The translations under genes were made by a program, and so were the position numbers. DNA of 64,000 nucleotides from contig JAEUUL010000001.1 in NCBI GenBank assembly GCA_016787485.1, positions 1 to 64,000 of the forward strand, written 5' to 3'. Source of the stretch: Bacteroidota bacterium. Its GTDB lineage: Bacteria; Bacteroidota; Bacteroidia; NS11-12g; UBA955. Under the pieces are notes generated by a model. It ran no database searches and was not told the DNA's origin. It worked only from the letters and a program-made list of their open reading frames with translations. Every line of letters starts with the position of its first letter. Positions within the stretch are counted from its first letter, which is position 1. Below, piece after piece: positions 35,225-44,440 of the stretch.

Positions 35225-36507
35225 TGTCCGGCAAGGGCTTCAAACCACTGGTGTTGTTGGCACTGGTTATTACCAGCGTATGGGATACCTATGCACAGAA
35301 CCGCACCCAACTGGAGAGCAAACGAAAGAAGGTACAACAGGAAATAGAATTCACAAGAGGAATCCTGAAGAAGACGGCTGCAAAAAAAACCGCTGCCCTC
35401 CACAAATTGGGCGCAATCAACCAGATCATCGGGCAACGCAAGCAGGTGATAGACAACATCAGAGACGAGATACAGGAAACAGACAGTGAGATAGTGGCCC
35501 GCAACAGCACACTCACAGCGCTTAAAAACGACTACCGGCGGGAAAAACTGCGCATGCGGAAAACGGTATTGCAGGCCTATAAAACCCGCAGACAGGCAAA
35601 TACACTGGCATTTGTTATCGCGTCCAGCAGTTTCAGGCAGGCCATTCGCCGGTTGAAATACCTGAAAAAACTGGCGGATTACCGCGATTTTCTGATTGGC
35701 CAGATCCGGGAACGCGCCTCGAAAGTATCGCAGGGACTGGCAGCACTGGAAAGTGTAAAAAACGAGAAGCAGGAACTGCTCACGGACAATGAACGGGAAA
35801 AGCAGGAGTTGGAGAAAGACAAAAACGACAAATCAAATCTGGTAAACAGTCTGGCCGGTCAGGAAACGGAGTTAAAGCGGAAAATCCGGGAAAACGAACA
35901 GGCAGTAGCCCGGTTGAATGCCACCATCAGCAATCTGATAGCACAGGAAATTGCGGAAGCCAGACGCAAAGCAAAAGCACAGGCAAAGGTGGCGGCAAAA
36001 CCCGCTGTCCGGTCGGGTGGCAACAAAGCCTCTCCGGCTCCGGCCAGTCCACGAAGCCCTGCAGTCACACTTACACCAGAGGCGAGAACACTCAGCAATC
36101 AATTCTCGGGCAACCGGGGCTCTCTTCCCTGGCCTGTAGACCGCGGTTATATCTCCCAGAGTTTCGGTGTACACCCCCACCCGGATCTGGCAGGAATTAC
36201 CCTCATCAATAACGGAGTAGACATTACTACCTCCGAAGGATCTAACGCACATGCCGTGTTTGCTGGCACTGTATCAGCCATTTTCACCATTCCGGGTCAG
36301 GAAAAAGCCATATTGATCAACCACGGAGAATACTATACCGTATACTCCCGTTTGAGTGAAGTATATGTAAGCCGGGGTTCGGAAGTGACTGCAAAGCAGA
36401 ACCTGGGCAAAGTATGGACCGATGATGACAATAAAACAATCCTGCAGTTTCAGGTATGGCAGGGGCAGGCAAAGCAGAATCCTGCTGCGTGGCTGGCCCC
36501 GCGATAA
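35224..36507 (+). CDS. EnvC-like murein hydrolase activator (degenerate M23 domain)
   Basis: The 427-residue secreted protein has a signal peptide, two long coiled-coil segments (about 25-110 and 160-255), an Ala/Pro linker and a C-terminal LytM/M23 domain (about 300-427). The domain has lost zinc ligands: where active M23 enzymes have HxGxD it reads NNGVDI, and where they have HxH it reads LQFQVW. It should therefore act as an EnvC-type activator of an amidase during cell separation rather than as a peptidase. It follows the DUF4292 gene with a TAATG overlap, as in many Bacteroidota. Confidence 0.9.
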   Translation: MSGKGFKPLVLLALVITSVWDTYAQNRTQLESKRKKVQQEIEFTRGILKKTAAKKTAALHKLGAINQIIGQRKQVIDNIRDEIQETDSEIVARNSTLTALKNDYRREKLRMRKTVLQAYKTRRQANTLAFVIASSSFRQAIRRLKYLKKLADYRDFLIGQIRERASKVSQGLAALESVKNEKQELLTDNEREKQELEKDKNDKSNLVNSLAGQETELKRKIRENEQAVARLNATISNLIAQEIAEARRKAKAQAKVAAKPAVRSGGNKASPAPASPRSPAVTLTPEARTLSNQFSGNRGSLPWPVDRGYISQSFGVHPHPDLAGITLINNGVDITTSEGSNAHAVFAGTVSAIFTIPGQEKAILINHGEYYTVYSRLSEVYVSRGSEVTAKQNLGKVWTDDDNKTILQFQVWQGQAKQNPAAWLAPR

Positions 36508-36519
36508 TATATTCGCAGT

Positions 36520-37362
36520 ATGAAAGTTGCCATAGCCGGTGCAGGTGTAATGGGTTCCGGAATTGCTCTGTGCAGTATACAAGCCGGTTACCAAACCCTT
36601 TTGTACGATCTGAACGAAGCAGCCACCGAAAAAGGCAGAGCCTACATATATAAGGAGCTGGCCAAAGCAGTGGAAAAAGGCAAAATGACTACCGAACAGG
36701 CCGAAAAAGCCAAATCACTGCTACATACTACCACAAACCGTGAAGACCTTGTGGCCGACCTAGTTCTGGAAGCCGTGCTGGAAAAACCGGAGATCAAGCG
36801 GGAATTGTTTTCGGCCCTGGAAACAATCAACAGCCCCGACACCCTGCTGGCCACAAACACCAGTTCTATACCCATAACGCAAATAGCCGCAGGATTGGCT
36901 AAACCCGAACGGGTGGTGGGGATCCATTTTTTCAATCCGGCCCACCTGATGAAGCTGGTAGAAATCATATCCGGAGCAGCAACCACACCCGAAGTAGCGG
37001 AAAAAGCCTTTAACTGGGCACTTTCATTAGGCAAAACCGCAGTACATGCCAAAGATGCCCCGGGCTTTATTGTGAACCGGGTAGCCCGGCACTATTATGT
37101 GGAAGGGCTTAAACTGGCTGAAGAACAGGTGGCTTCTTTTGAGGCCATAGACCGGCTGTGTGAATCTTCGGGTTTTCGCATGGGACCTTTCAGACTCATG
37201 GATCTTATAGGGGTAGATACCAATTTTTCGGTAACCAGCAGTATGTACCAGCAATTTCATTATGACCCGAAATTCAGACCCAGCCGCATTCAGCAGCAAA
37301 AGGTGGATGCCGGACAACATGGCCGCAAAACCGGGAAAGGGTTTTATTCCTATGAAGACTAG
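36520..37362 (+). CDS. hbd: 3-hydroxybutyryl-CoA dehydrogenase
   Basis: The 280-residue NAD-dependent 3-hydroxyacyl-CoA dehydrogenase acts in fatty-acid or butyrate-type metabolism. It has the N-terminal GAGVMGSGIA Rossmann motif, the catalytic GIHFFNPAHLMKLVEI (His) with NTSSIPIT upstream, and the C-terminal helical domain with GFIVNRVARHYYVEG and KTGKGFYSYE. TATATTCG (36508-36515), a near -7 element, lies 4 nt before the ATG. The gene overlaps the next one by 11 bp. Confidence 0.95.
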   Translation: MKVAIAGAGVMGSGIALCSIQAGYQTLLYDLNEAATEKGRAYIYKELAKAVEKGKMTTEQAEKAKSLLHTTTNREDLVADLVLEAVLEKPEIKRELFSALETINSPDTLLATNTSSIPITQIAAGLAKPERVVGIHFFNPAHLMKLVEIISGAATTPEVAEKAFNWALSLGKTAVHAKDAPGFIVNRVARHYYVEGLKLAEEQVASFEAIDRLCESSGFRMGPFRLMDLIGVDTNFSVTSSMYQQFHYDPKFRPSRIQQQKVDAGQHGRKTGKGFYSYED

Positions 37363-37801
37363 TCTGCTTTATCTGGCGGGTGCACTGCTTGTACTGCTCT
37401 CAAACTGCAAGCCCTCGGCACAGAATGAACCCATACCCACAGGTCCGGTAAACCTCACCATAGACCTGAATCTGAGCAGCAATCTGGCACTGAACACCCC
37501 CGGCAACTTTGCTTTTTTCGAAGGCGGGGTTAAAGGTGTACTGGTGGTGCACGACTACGACGACAACTGGTATGCCTTTGAACGCACTTGTGCCTGGGAG
37601 CCTTTGTCGGCCTGCAACAAAATCTGGGTAGATACACTGAACATACGACTGCATTGCGGAAGCTATGACAGCAAAGGGTTTACTCCCTGTTGCAGCAGCG
37701 AGTATCAGTTCAATGGTTTCCCTTCCAGGGGGCCTGCAAGGGCCAGACTCGCAGAGTACAGACTAAACCGGAACGGGAATCTGCTTTATGTATATAACTA
37801 A
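37352..37801 (+). CDS. Rieske-like lipoprotein
   Basis: The 149-residue product has a lipobox VLLSNC (about Cys19) and a C-terminal region (FERTCAWEPLSACNKIWVD, LHCGSYDSKGF, CCSSEYQFNGFPSRGPARARL). This follows the layout of Bacteroidota Rieske-fold lipoproteins, but the Cys-x-His pairs of a [2Fe-2S] site are not both intact, so cluster binding is doubtful. It starts inside the 3' end of hbd. The function is unknown; electron transfer at the outer membrane is one possibility. Confidence 0.75.
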   Translation: MKTSLLYLAGALLVLLSNCKPSAQNEPIPTGPVNLTIDLNLSSNLALNTPGNFAFFEGGVKGVLVVHDYDDNWYAFERTCAWEPLSACNKIWVDTLNIRLHCGSYDSKGFTPCCSSEYQFNGFPSRGPARARLAEYRLNRNGNLLYVYN

Positions 37802-37871
37802 GGCACAAACTCAGGTTTCCGGAAAAAGTTCAAAAAAAGATAGCAAAAATTTTTTTTAGTGTTGAAGTTCC

Positions 37872-37879
37872 TATATTTG
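37872..37879 (+). promoter_or_regulatory. -7 promoter element of the OmpA-like gene
   Basis: TATATTTG is a perfect TAnnTTTG element 33 nt before the ATG at 37913. A T-rich tract (37850-37858) in the -33 region agrees with a strong promoter, as expected for an abundant outer-membrane protein. Confidence 0.6.
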
Positions 37880-37912
37880 TTGGCCAAAAGCCACTAGAAA
37901 CTTTACGCATTT

Positions 37913-39511
37913 ATGACAAAACCTTACCTGTTAAGAAGAATACTCCCCCTTGCCGCATTATTGGGGTCTACGGTTGTTTCGGCCCAGACTCCTGCCGGTA
38001 AAATGGGAATTGAAGTAAACGTAGGACTGCGCGAATACCTGGGAGATTTGGGTTCCGCCCTCTTTTTTCAGAAGAAGCCCAACTATCAGGGTGCTGGCCT
38101 TAATTTCGGATACTCTATCAATCCCATGTTTGATGCGGTTGTGAATTTTTCTGCAGGTGATGTGGGTTATGCCCGCAAATTCGACTGGCGCACCGAGCCG
38201 GCTAAGTACCAGAGTTTTCGCGCCAACACTGCGGATCTGACTTTGGGTGCCCGTTTCAAACTGGCCAATGGCAACATTCTGAAAGAAGATTCCCGCATTG
38301 CTCCTTATTTATATGGTGGCTTCGGTGGATATTATATCCATACCAATGTTCGTTGGGGTGCCCTGAATCAAATCAATAACCACCTCACAGATATGGGTGC
38401 CCAACTGCAGGGCGGTTTGGGAATCAACTTTCTACTGACTGATAAACTGGGAATCAAATGGAGCTGGACTGCCACATACACCATGAATGACCGCTGGGAT
38501 GGTGCAAACAATCCTGCGGGTTCTGACCCTATTGCCACTCCGCTGGTAAATAAAAGCTGGAAAACCAATGACATGTATGGCTACCACGCCATCGGCATCA
38601 GCTACGCATTCGGTGAAGGAAGCGGTCCTGTAAAAGGACCCAAAGACAAGGATAATGACGGTGTGCCGGATAAATATGACCTGTGCAAAAACACCCCTGA
38701 AAAATACCGTTTGTATGTGGATAGTGTGGGTTGCCCTGCAGACCGTGACAAAGACAGTATCCTTGACGCCGACGACGCATGTCCGGACGTATGGGGACCC
38801 CGTAAATTCAATGGTTGTCCTGATACTGACAAAGATGGCATAGAAGACAAACTGGATAAATGTCCGAAAGCAGCTGGTCTGGCAGAGTTCAACGGTTGCC
38901 CTGACAGTGATGGTGATGGTGTGCAGGATTCTGAAGACCACTGCCCCAACGAGGCCGGACTGAAAGAGTTTGCGGGTTGCCCTGATCGTGATGGTGACGG
39001 TGTGGAAGACCACATGGACAAATGCCCCGACCACAAGGGAACCATTGACGGTGAAGGTTGCCCCGATACCGACGGTGATGGCATTTATGACCATCTGGAT
39101 CGTTGCCCCAGCAAACCGGGTGTTGCTGCCAATAAAGGCTGCCCCGAAATCAAAGTAGAAACCAAGAAAGCCATTGAGCAGGCAGCTAAGAATATCTTCT
39201 TCGAAACCAATAAGGACATCCTGAAGAAAGAGTCTTACGATGACGTGGACAAACTGGTATCTATCATGCAGGAATATCCTGAAGCCAAAGTAACCATTGA
39301 AGGACATACAGACAGCGACGGTGAAGATGCCAAAAACCTTGACCTCTCTCAGCGTCGTGCTGACGCAGTGGTTGCCTACATGCTGGCCAAAGGAATTTCA
39401 CCTGAACGCATGACTGCTGTAGGATATGGTGAAACCAAACCCAAAGTTCCTAACACCTCTGTGGTGAACAAAGCCCTGAACCGCCGCGTGGAAATCGTGG
39501 TAACGTTCTAA
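37913..39511 (+). CDS. OmpA-family outer-membrane protein with TSP3 calcium repeats
   Basis: The 532-residue protein has a signal peptide (to SAQT), an N-terminal 8-strand-type beta-barrel (about 25-235), seven or so thrombospondin type-3 repeats rich in DxDxDGxxD (DKDNDGVPDKYD to DTDGDGIYDHLD, about 240-400), and an OmpA peptidoglycan-binding domain (about 410-532, ending EGHTDSDGE ... QRRADAVVAYM ... NRRVEIVVTF). It anchors the outer membrane to peptidoglycan. The strong -7 element upstream and the terminator downstream mark it as a monocistronic, highly expressed gene. Confidence 0.95.
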   Translation: MTKPYLLRRILPLAALLGSTVVSAQTPAGKMGIEVNVGLREYLGDLGSALFFQKKPNYQGAGLNFGYSINPMFDAVVNFSAGDVGYARKFDWRTEPAKYQSFRANTADLTLGARFKLANGNILKEDSRIAPYLYGGFGGYYIHTNVRWGALNQINNHLTDMGAQLQGGLGINFLLTDKLGIKWSWTATYTMNDRWDGANNPAGSDPIATPLVNKSWKTNDMYGYHAIGISYAFGEGSGPVKGPKDKDNDGVPDKYDLCKNTPEKYRLYVDSVGCPADRDKDSILDADDACPDVWGPRKFNGCPDTDKDGIEDKLDKCPKAAGLAEFNGCPDSDGDGVQDSEDHCPNEAGLKEFAGCPDRDGDGVEDHMDKCPDHKGTIDGEGCPDTDGDGIYDHLDRCPSKPGVAANKGCPEIKVETKKAIEQAAKNIFFETNKDILKKESYDDVDKLVSIMQEYPEAKVTIEGHTDSDGEDAKNLDLSQRRADAVVAYMLAKGISPERMTAVGYGETKPKVPNTSVVNKALNRRVEIVVTF

Positions 39512-39531
39512 GCTGCTTTGTCATATTTTTC

Positions 39532-39562
39532 AAAAAGGCTGTCCCTACGGGCAGCCTTTTTT
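39532..39562 (+). terminator. Rho-independent terminator after the OmpA gene
   Basis: GGCTG-TCCC ... GGG-CAGCC forms a GC-rich hairpin flanked by AAAAA upstream and TTTTTT downstream, 21 bases after the stop. The A and T flanks would extend the stem. Confidence 0.85.
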
Positions 39563-39569
39563 ATTTTTG
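39562..39569 (+). promoter_or_regulatory. -7 element overlapping the terminator T-tract
   Basis: TATTTTTG is a perfect TAnnTTTG motif that starts in the terminator's T run. It lies 6 nt before an in-frame CTG at 39576 and 66 nt before the first ATG at 39636 of the next gene. Confidence 0.4.
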
Positions 39570-39575
39570 TACCCT

Positions 39576-40103
39576 CTGGAAAACAACCGGGTTCATATCC
39601 CACTCTCTCAGGCAGGCTATATTATTCTGCAAACCATGATTAACCATCAGCTGGATTTGATAACCGGCGATGCTGTGGTGATAGACATTGAAAATCAGAC
39701 GTATGAGTTCCGCAGCGAAACCCTGCTGTATTTCTCCTCTGTCATTGCGCCGTTTGGCATTCAGTATGAATATGTTACTGAAGCAAACAGCCCTTTCTGT
39801 GCGATTCCGCGACTCAGGCATGTGGCCGACCCAAACCGGTTGCATCCGGCAAGGATCATTCTTCCACCAGACAATGTGTTGCGCAAAATAGAAATCTGGG
39901 GCGAACATGTAGCCGATCCAAGACCACAGATAAATAAGGAGGTGGTTTGTGAAAACACCTTATTGATGGCAACCACCAGTGGCCGCCACATGATGCTGTA
40001 TCATCAGGCGCCCGGCACCGACCTCCTGTTTACGATGAATGAGGAACGCATAGCTCAGGTGCTGGATTCCGGAAGGCATTACCTGCGTCATATTCTGGAC
40101 TAA
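39576..40103 (+). CDS. Hypothetical protein (possible CTG start)
   Basis: This is a cytosolic protein of about 155-175 residues with no signal peptide or membrane helix and a mixed alpha/beta sequence (LITGDAVVIDIENQTYEFRS, LHPARIILPPDNVLRK). I do not recognise it. The first ATG is at 39636. The frame stays open and protein-like upstream (HIPLSQAGYIILQ), and the -7 element at 39562 would place the transcript start at the in-frame CTG at 39576, in line with other genes here that start 4-9 nt after their -7 element. The ATG remains a fair alternative. Confidence 0.6.
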   Translation: MENNRVHIPLSQAGYIILQTMINHQLDLITGDAVVIDIENQTYEFRSETLLYFSSVIAPFGIQYEYVTEANSPFCAIPRLRHVADPNRLHPARIILPPDNVLRKIEIWGEHVADPRPQINKEVVCENTLLMATTSGRHMMLYHQAPGTDLLFTMNEERIAQVLDSGRHYLRHILD

Positions 40104-40124
40104 ATCCATTATTTTAGTGCCCAT

Positions 40125-40448
40125 ATGCTAGAGATTCTTGCAATGATCTGGGTGGTAAAGAAATTTGCCTCCCTCGCTTTTGACAAAGGTTATCCACGCT
40201 GGATTTTCGGATTTGCAGGTGCACTTTCCTATTATGTACCCATACTGGTGTTGTCGCTGATTGTCCTCCCGATACTTGTAGAGAATGGAGCCATTTCTTT
40301 CGACTCAGAAACCACAGCAACTTTTTCAGTGATTGGCCTCAACCTTCTTGTAGGCGTTGCCTGCTGTGCAACTGCGTATCAATTGCTTAAACGCATGCCA
40401 GACAAAACCCTTCAAACCGGAGATTTGCTGGATGATCAAACGGTTTGA
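40125..40448 (+). CDS. Small membrane protein, two TM helices
   Basis: The 107-residue protein has hydrophobic helices at about 36-58 and 69-92, a short N-terminal amphipathic part and an acidic C-terminal tail. I do not recognise the family. TATTTTAG (40110-40117) lies 7 nt before the ATG. Its stop is about 10 bp from the end of the convergent M1 peptidase gene. Confidence 0.7.
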   Translation: MLEILAMIWVVKKFASLAFDKGYPRWIFGFAGALSYYVPILVLSLIVLPILVENGAISFDSETTATFSVIGLNLLVGVACCATAYQLLKRMPDKTLQTGDLLDDQTV

Positions 40449-40457
40449 TTCCGTTTA

Positions 40458-43400
40458 TTAAAAGGCCCTGTTGATTCCGAGTATCCAGCGGAAGGCCAGA
40501 TACGATTCTCCGGCTTGTATGCGGTTTACAAACAACGGCATATCAAAGCGGATTCGCAGGGGATTTGAACCCAGCAGTGCAGGCTTTTTCTTTAGTGGCC
40601 ACAATTTGTTCCAGTTTTTCAACTCCAGCAGGTAACCCACACCTGCATCCGCCAAAAGACCGGAGTTTATGGCGCGGCCCATGCGGGGGAAAGCCACCAC
40701 ACCAGCATCTCCAAACAGATAAAGCCGTGAACCTACCATAGGGATGCGGGGAATAAAACCAAACCAGCCGCTGATGTCCCACTCCCCGTTCAGCGCAGCA
40801 CCGCTGTTTCCCCGGAAGGTGGTAAACACTGTGTCTTTGTTGCTTACCGGGACGGTATACCCCTGATAGCCCCTGAGATTAAGCCCTCCACCCAGAGTAA
40901 GTGCCTTGCCAATACTGGCATTGGCCAGATTCAGATCAGTAAGGGGTATGGATCCCAGGTCGCGGGTGAACCGGTTGTCCTGTAACTCTTCGGGATTTGC
41001 ACCGGAAGCGTAAAGCATGCTCTCGGCAGGCTGTGCAGAACCCTGTCCTGCCATCGCAAATGCGCGTATTTTAAAATCCGTTTTGCCAAGGCGGCGGGTA
41101 TGCAACCATGTACCCTGTATGTAGCCATAAATGACTTCACTCCATGGTGTGGAGCTGCGAAAATGCAGATTCCAGCTACCATTGCCTTTGCGGCGCACAT
41201 AACTATGCCGGTATCCCAGATTCAATGATATATTTCGTCCCTGACTCCAAAAAGCCTGTGCAGGCAGGAATCCGGGCTGAAATCCTATGTTTCCGTAGGG
41301 CTGTAAATAGGCGAAATCCTTGCGGTCCATGTATTTTCCAAATACATAAAACTGGTCGGCACCCTTGTCAAGACTCCAGCCCAGTTTGTGCCACCAAAGT
41401 CCTGCCAGAAAGCGGGTTTCCAGTTCTACTGTTCCCTTTTTCCTTATCTGATGAGAATACTGCGCCTGCCATGACAGCGGATACCTGGGCGCTGAATCCA
41501 GATAAGAGCCGATACCTGTTCCATACCAGGCACGCAGGGTGGTAACATGCCTACGCATGGCATACTGTCCGTTCCACTTGAAACCAAGTTTGATCCCATC
41601 TGCCGTATTGTACCACACATCGGGTCTCCACAGTACTTTGTAGTCTCCCTGGTAACCGCCATCCTGCCCGTTTTCATAATTCAGTTTCCAGGGGCGGTGG
41701 TGTTTCCATGTGTTGTTCATCCTGTTAATATCCGCCAACCGGCCACTGGGGTCAATCAATACCTGTTTCAGGGCAAAACCGGGGCGGATATCAAAGGAAT
41801 AGACAGGATGCAATTTTCCCCAGCCAGTCCAGGGCAGCGTGTTTATTGATCCCGGCTTGCGGTATTGGCTTACCGGTATGGTTACAGGCAGTGTACCGCC
41901 ATCTTTCCCTATCAGCAGCAAATCCACGGGCATTATCATATCCCCTTTTCGTTGAATGGCAATCCGGGTGCTGCCATCAGCCAGGCTTTTTACTTTTTTA
42001 ATTTTATAGTCTGTGTACTTCGAAGTTTCAAACCACTGATCAAAGAACCAGTTAAGGTCTGTACCCACGCTACGGGTGATACTGCTTCTGAAATCTTCAA
42101 TATAAGGATGGCAGATTTTCCATTGAGCCACATAGTCTTTCATGGCTTTCAGAAATACGGAATCGCCCAGTGTATATTCCAGATTATAGAGCATGGTGGC
42201 TGTTTTGTAGTACACATGACCATACCCGCCTCCGTGGCCGATGGCGTTGTTGAAATCATCGCTGTGGGTGTTCAGGCTGGGGTCTTTGCCATCCATGGCA
42301 TCCCTGATATAACCTGCATATACAGTACCCGGGTCTATGTTGTTTGGATGGGTAAACTGGCCTGTGAGTTTACGCATACTCCAGCTGGTAAGGAACTGGG
42401 TAAATCCTTCATCCAGACAGGCCCGGTAAGTTTCGTTGTTTCCCACCATACCAAAAAACCAGTTGTGACCCACTTCGTGCGCAATGAGTCCGCGGTGACT
42501 GGGAAAGTACCCACCATCCAGGGTAAGCATGGGGTATTCCATCCCATCTGCAGCGTCTGCAGCCACCATTTTGGGATATTCATACATGCCAAAATCCCTG
42601 CTGTATGTGGCTATCACATCTGCGGTGAATTGTGCGCTTTTCTGCCAGGCACCTGCATTGTTCTCCTGCGCCAGAGCTATGCACTGTATTCCATTCCAGG
42701 TTGCTTCCCCGATGCGGTAGGTGGGGTCTGCTGTCCAGGCAAAATCGTGCACATTGGTGGCATGGTATTTCCAGCTTTTATACGTTCCGTCCGGTGTGAT
42801 AACAACAGAAGGCTCAGAATCAACTTTTTTTCCTTCAAATCTGGATATATCCAGTTTTGCCCTCAGGTCGCCGGGGTATACTTCATTGAAGTTCTGAAGC
42901 ACCCCGGTGGCTTCATTCACGTATTGATTGGGTAACTGCAACTCTACGTCGTATGCTCCGTAATCTCCATAAAACTCATGCTCCATGTGCTGGGCAGTTT
43001 CCCAGGTAAACTTGCCGTCAAACACGCAAATACGCGGGTACCAGTGAACACCGTTAAAATGCTTGTACCCGTGGTGATCGTACACTTTCATGCGGCGCCT
43101 GATGGTCCCCCGGTCGAAATAGGTAGTGAATCCCATACGGAATACGCAGCTGTCACCAGGTTTGAGCACAACCGGCAATTGGCAGCGCATAACCGTATAA
43201 TCTATGCGATATGACTGTTTTGGTAAAGTAACTCCATTCACTGCCAGGGCCGTGATTTCTGTCCCCTTGCCCTGTTTCTCGTATTTGCCAAAAGTATGGT
43301 CGGTATGATTGCGGGTATACAACTCATCCACCAGACTTCCGGGTTGAACCGCATTCTGATAGAGATGAAAATATGCCTCAGTAAGTGTAAACGGAGAATT

Positions 43401-43634
43401 GTTGTAATACACCAGTTCCTCTTCACCCGTAATCGTTTCGGCTGAATCATCAAGTTTTGCCCTGATCTGATAGTATACATCCTGCTGCCAGTAATCGGCA
43501 TTGGGCAGCTTGTTTTTCCAATACAACTTATTGGCAGGTGTGCGGTAATCATTCCCTTTGGCCCAGCTAAGCAACTGGGCCTGAAGAGGAAGTGCCGGAA
43601 TGAGTGTAAAACAAAAAATAAGGATGCTGCGCAT
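40458..43634 (-). CDS. M1 family metallopeptidase with large C-terminal extension
   Basis: The 1058-residue exported peptidase has a signal peptide (MRSILIFCFTLIPALPLQAQ) and an M1-type domain with the zinc motif HEVGHNWF followed by a downstream Glu (LDEGFTQFL). The substrate-loop motif reads DGMEYPML instead of GAMEN. The second half (about 640-1058) is predicted beta-rich, ending in barrel-like strands (SYLAFRWILGINRAF), so it may be membrane-associated. It likely trims peptides in the periplasm or at the outer membrane. The start at 43634 is favoured over 43658 because TATTTTTG (43639-43646) lies only 4 nt upstream of it. Confidence 0.88.
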   Translation of the reverse strand: MRSILIFCFTLIPALPLQAQLLSWAKGNDYRTPANKLYWKNKLPNADYWQQDVYYQIRAKLDDSAETITGEEELVYYNNSPFTLTEAYFHLYQNAVQPGSLVDELYTRNHTDHTFGKYEKQGKGTEITALAVNGVTLPKQSYRIDYTVMRCQLPVVLKPGDSCVFRMGFTTYFDRGTIRRRMKVYDHHGYKHFNGVHWYPRICVFDGKFTWETAQHMEHEFYGDYGAYDVELQLPNQYVNEATGVLQNFNEVYPGDLRAKLDISRFEGKKVDSEPSVVITPDGTYKSWKYHATNVHDFAWTADPTYRIGEATWNGIQCIALAQENNAGAWQKSAQFTADVIATYSRDFGMYEYPKMVAADAADGMEYPMLTLDGGYFPSHRGLIAHEVGHNWFFGMVGNNETYRACLDEGFTQFLTSWSMRKLTGQFTHPNNIDPGTVYAGYIRDAMDGKDPSLNTHSDDFNNAIGHGGGYGHVYYKTATMLYNLEYTLGDSVFLKAMKDYVAQWKICHPYIEDFRSSITRSVGTDLNWFFDQWFETSKYTDYKIKKVKSLADGSTRIAIQRKGDMIMPVDLLLIGKDGGTLPVTIPVSQYRKPGSINTLPWTGWGKLHPVYSFDIRPGFALKQVLIDPSGRLADINRMNNTWKHHRPWKLNYENGQDGGYQGDYKVLWRPDVWYNTADGIKLGFKWNGQYAMRRHVTTLRAWYGTGIGSYLDSAPRYPLSWQAQYSHQIRKKGTVELETRFLAGLWWHKLGWSLDKGADQFYVFGKYMDRKDFAYLQPYGNIGFQPGFLPAQAFWSQGRNISLNLGYRHSYVRRKGNGSWNLHFRSSTPWSEVIYGYIQGTWLHTRRLGKTDFKIRAFAMAGQGSAQPAESMLYASGANPEELQDNRFTRDLGSIPLTDLNLANASIGKALTLGGGLNLRGYQGYTVPVSNKDTVFTTFRGNSGAALNGEWDISGWFGFIPRIPMVGSRLYLFGDAGVVAFPRMGRAINSGLLADAGVGYLLELKNWNKLWPLKKKPALLGSNPLRIRFDMPLFVNRIQAGESYLAFRWILGINRAF

Positions 43635-43638
43635 AGGG

Positions 43639-43646
43639 CAAAAATA
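43639..43646 (-). promoter_or_regulatory. -7 promoter element of the M1 peptidase gene
   Basis: TATTTTTG on the minus strand is a perfect match, 4 nt before the ATG at 43634. It excludes the upstream ATG at 43658, which would not be on the transcript. Confidence 0.55.
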
Positions 43647-43685
43647 CGAAGCATGCACAAGTTTGGCGCACTGTGCTGAAAACCG

Positions 43686-43693
43686 GAACTTTG
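43686..43693 (+). promoter_or_regulatory. -7 element of the DUF3822-rsmD-coaD operon
   Basis: GAACTTTG matches the TTTG core of TAnnTTTG and lies 6 nt before the in-frame GTG at 43700. It diverges from the M1 peptidase promoter 40 bp away. Confidence 0.4.
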
Positions 43694-43699
43694 CACCCT

Positions 43700-44440
43700 G
43701 TGGAAAAACTGCTGTGGGAATCCAGAAACCCGGTTCAGGTAGGAAAGGGTCTTATGCTGTATCACAAGGAAGATGCATATCTGCAGCTTTTGGTGTTGGG
43801 TGAAACCGGAGAGCCGGCCCTGCACCTTGTGCTGGAGGATGCCAAACCGGATACCCTTGATCGTGTGAAGGAATCCTATCCTGATGTCAGAGTCTTTCAA
43901 GCCTGGTTTGGAACGGAGTTTTATCTTGTTCCCGATGCTTTTGCACAGGCCCGGATTCCAATGACCGATGTAAAATTGCAGCGTATGGACACCGGAACGG
44001 GAATTTCTCTGGTATTTGAAAATACCGGACAGAGTATGCACATGGCAGCAGCGGCATACAAGTTGGCCCTGGAAGGATTGCAGCAGCACAGCCATTACGC
44101 ATGGCTGGCTATTCATCAGCAACGTGCATTGTTGTTTTGTTTTGAAAACCGGCAGTTGATTCTGGCCAATGTTTTCCCTGCTGAAAACGAGCAGGAGGCC
44201 TTGTATTTTGCATTGGCACCGTTTCGCAAATCGGGCACAGCATTGGAGAAAATAAGAATAGACATTCTTACCGATGCCACTTTGTTACCCGCATTTTTAC
44301 AGGCATTCCGCCGTTTTGTTCCGGATACCCAGGCTGTGGCCTCACGCCTGCCCTATTCAGATAACGAAAATCCGCCCTACCACCACATTTCTGAATTGCT
44401 ATACGCACTGAGACAATGCGAATTACCGGTGGAAATCTGA
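43700..44440 (+). CDS. DUF3822 family protein (GTG start)
   Basis: The 246-residue cytosolic protein matches DUF3822, which in Bacteroidota sits next to rsmD and coaD as here. It looks like a pair of actin-like (ASKHA-type) folds with DNA- or RNA-metabolism neighbours; its function is unknown. A GTG at 43673 gives nine more residues. The GTG at 43700 is preferred because GAACTTTG lies 6 nt upstream and the protein then begins MEKLLWESRNP. It overlaps rsmD by 25 bp. Confidence 0.8.
   Translation: MEKLLWESRNPVQVGKGLMLYHKEDAYLQLLVLGETGEPALHLVLEDAKPDTLDRVKESYPDVRVFQAWFGTEFYLVPDAFAQARIPMTDVKLQRMDTGTGISLVFENTGQSMHMAAAAYKLALEGLQQHSHYAWLAIHQQRALLFCFENRQLILANVFPAENEQEALYFALAPFRKSGTALEKIRIDILTDATLLPAFLQAFRRFVPDTQAVASRLPYSDNENPPYHHISELLYALRQCELPVEI

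Noticed and set aside
38432-39307. 291-codon minus-strand frame opposite the OmpA gene
   Set aside because: It is caused by the repetitive GA-rich TSP3 region; repetitive Ile/Thr/Val composition and no motif.
41865-42935. Long plus-strand frame (356 codons) opposite the M1 peptidase gene
   Set aside because: It is antisense to a clear peptidase, has no recognisable domain and an odd composition; a shadow frame.
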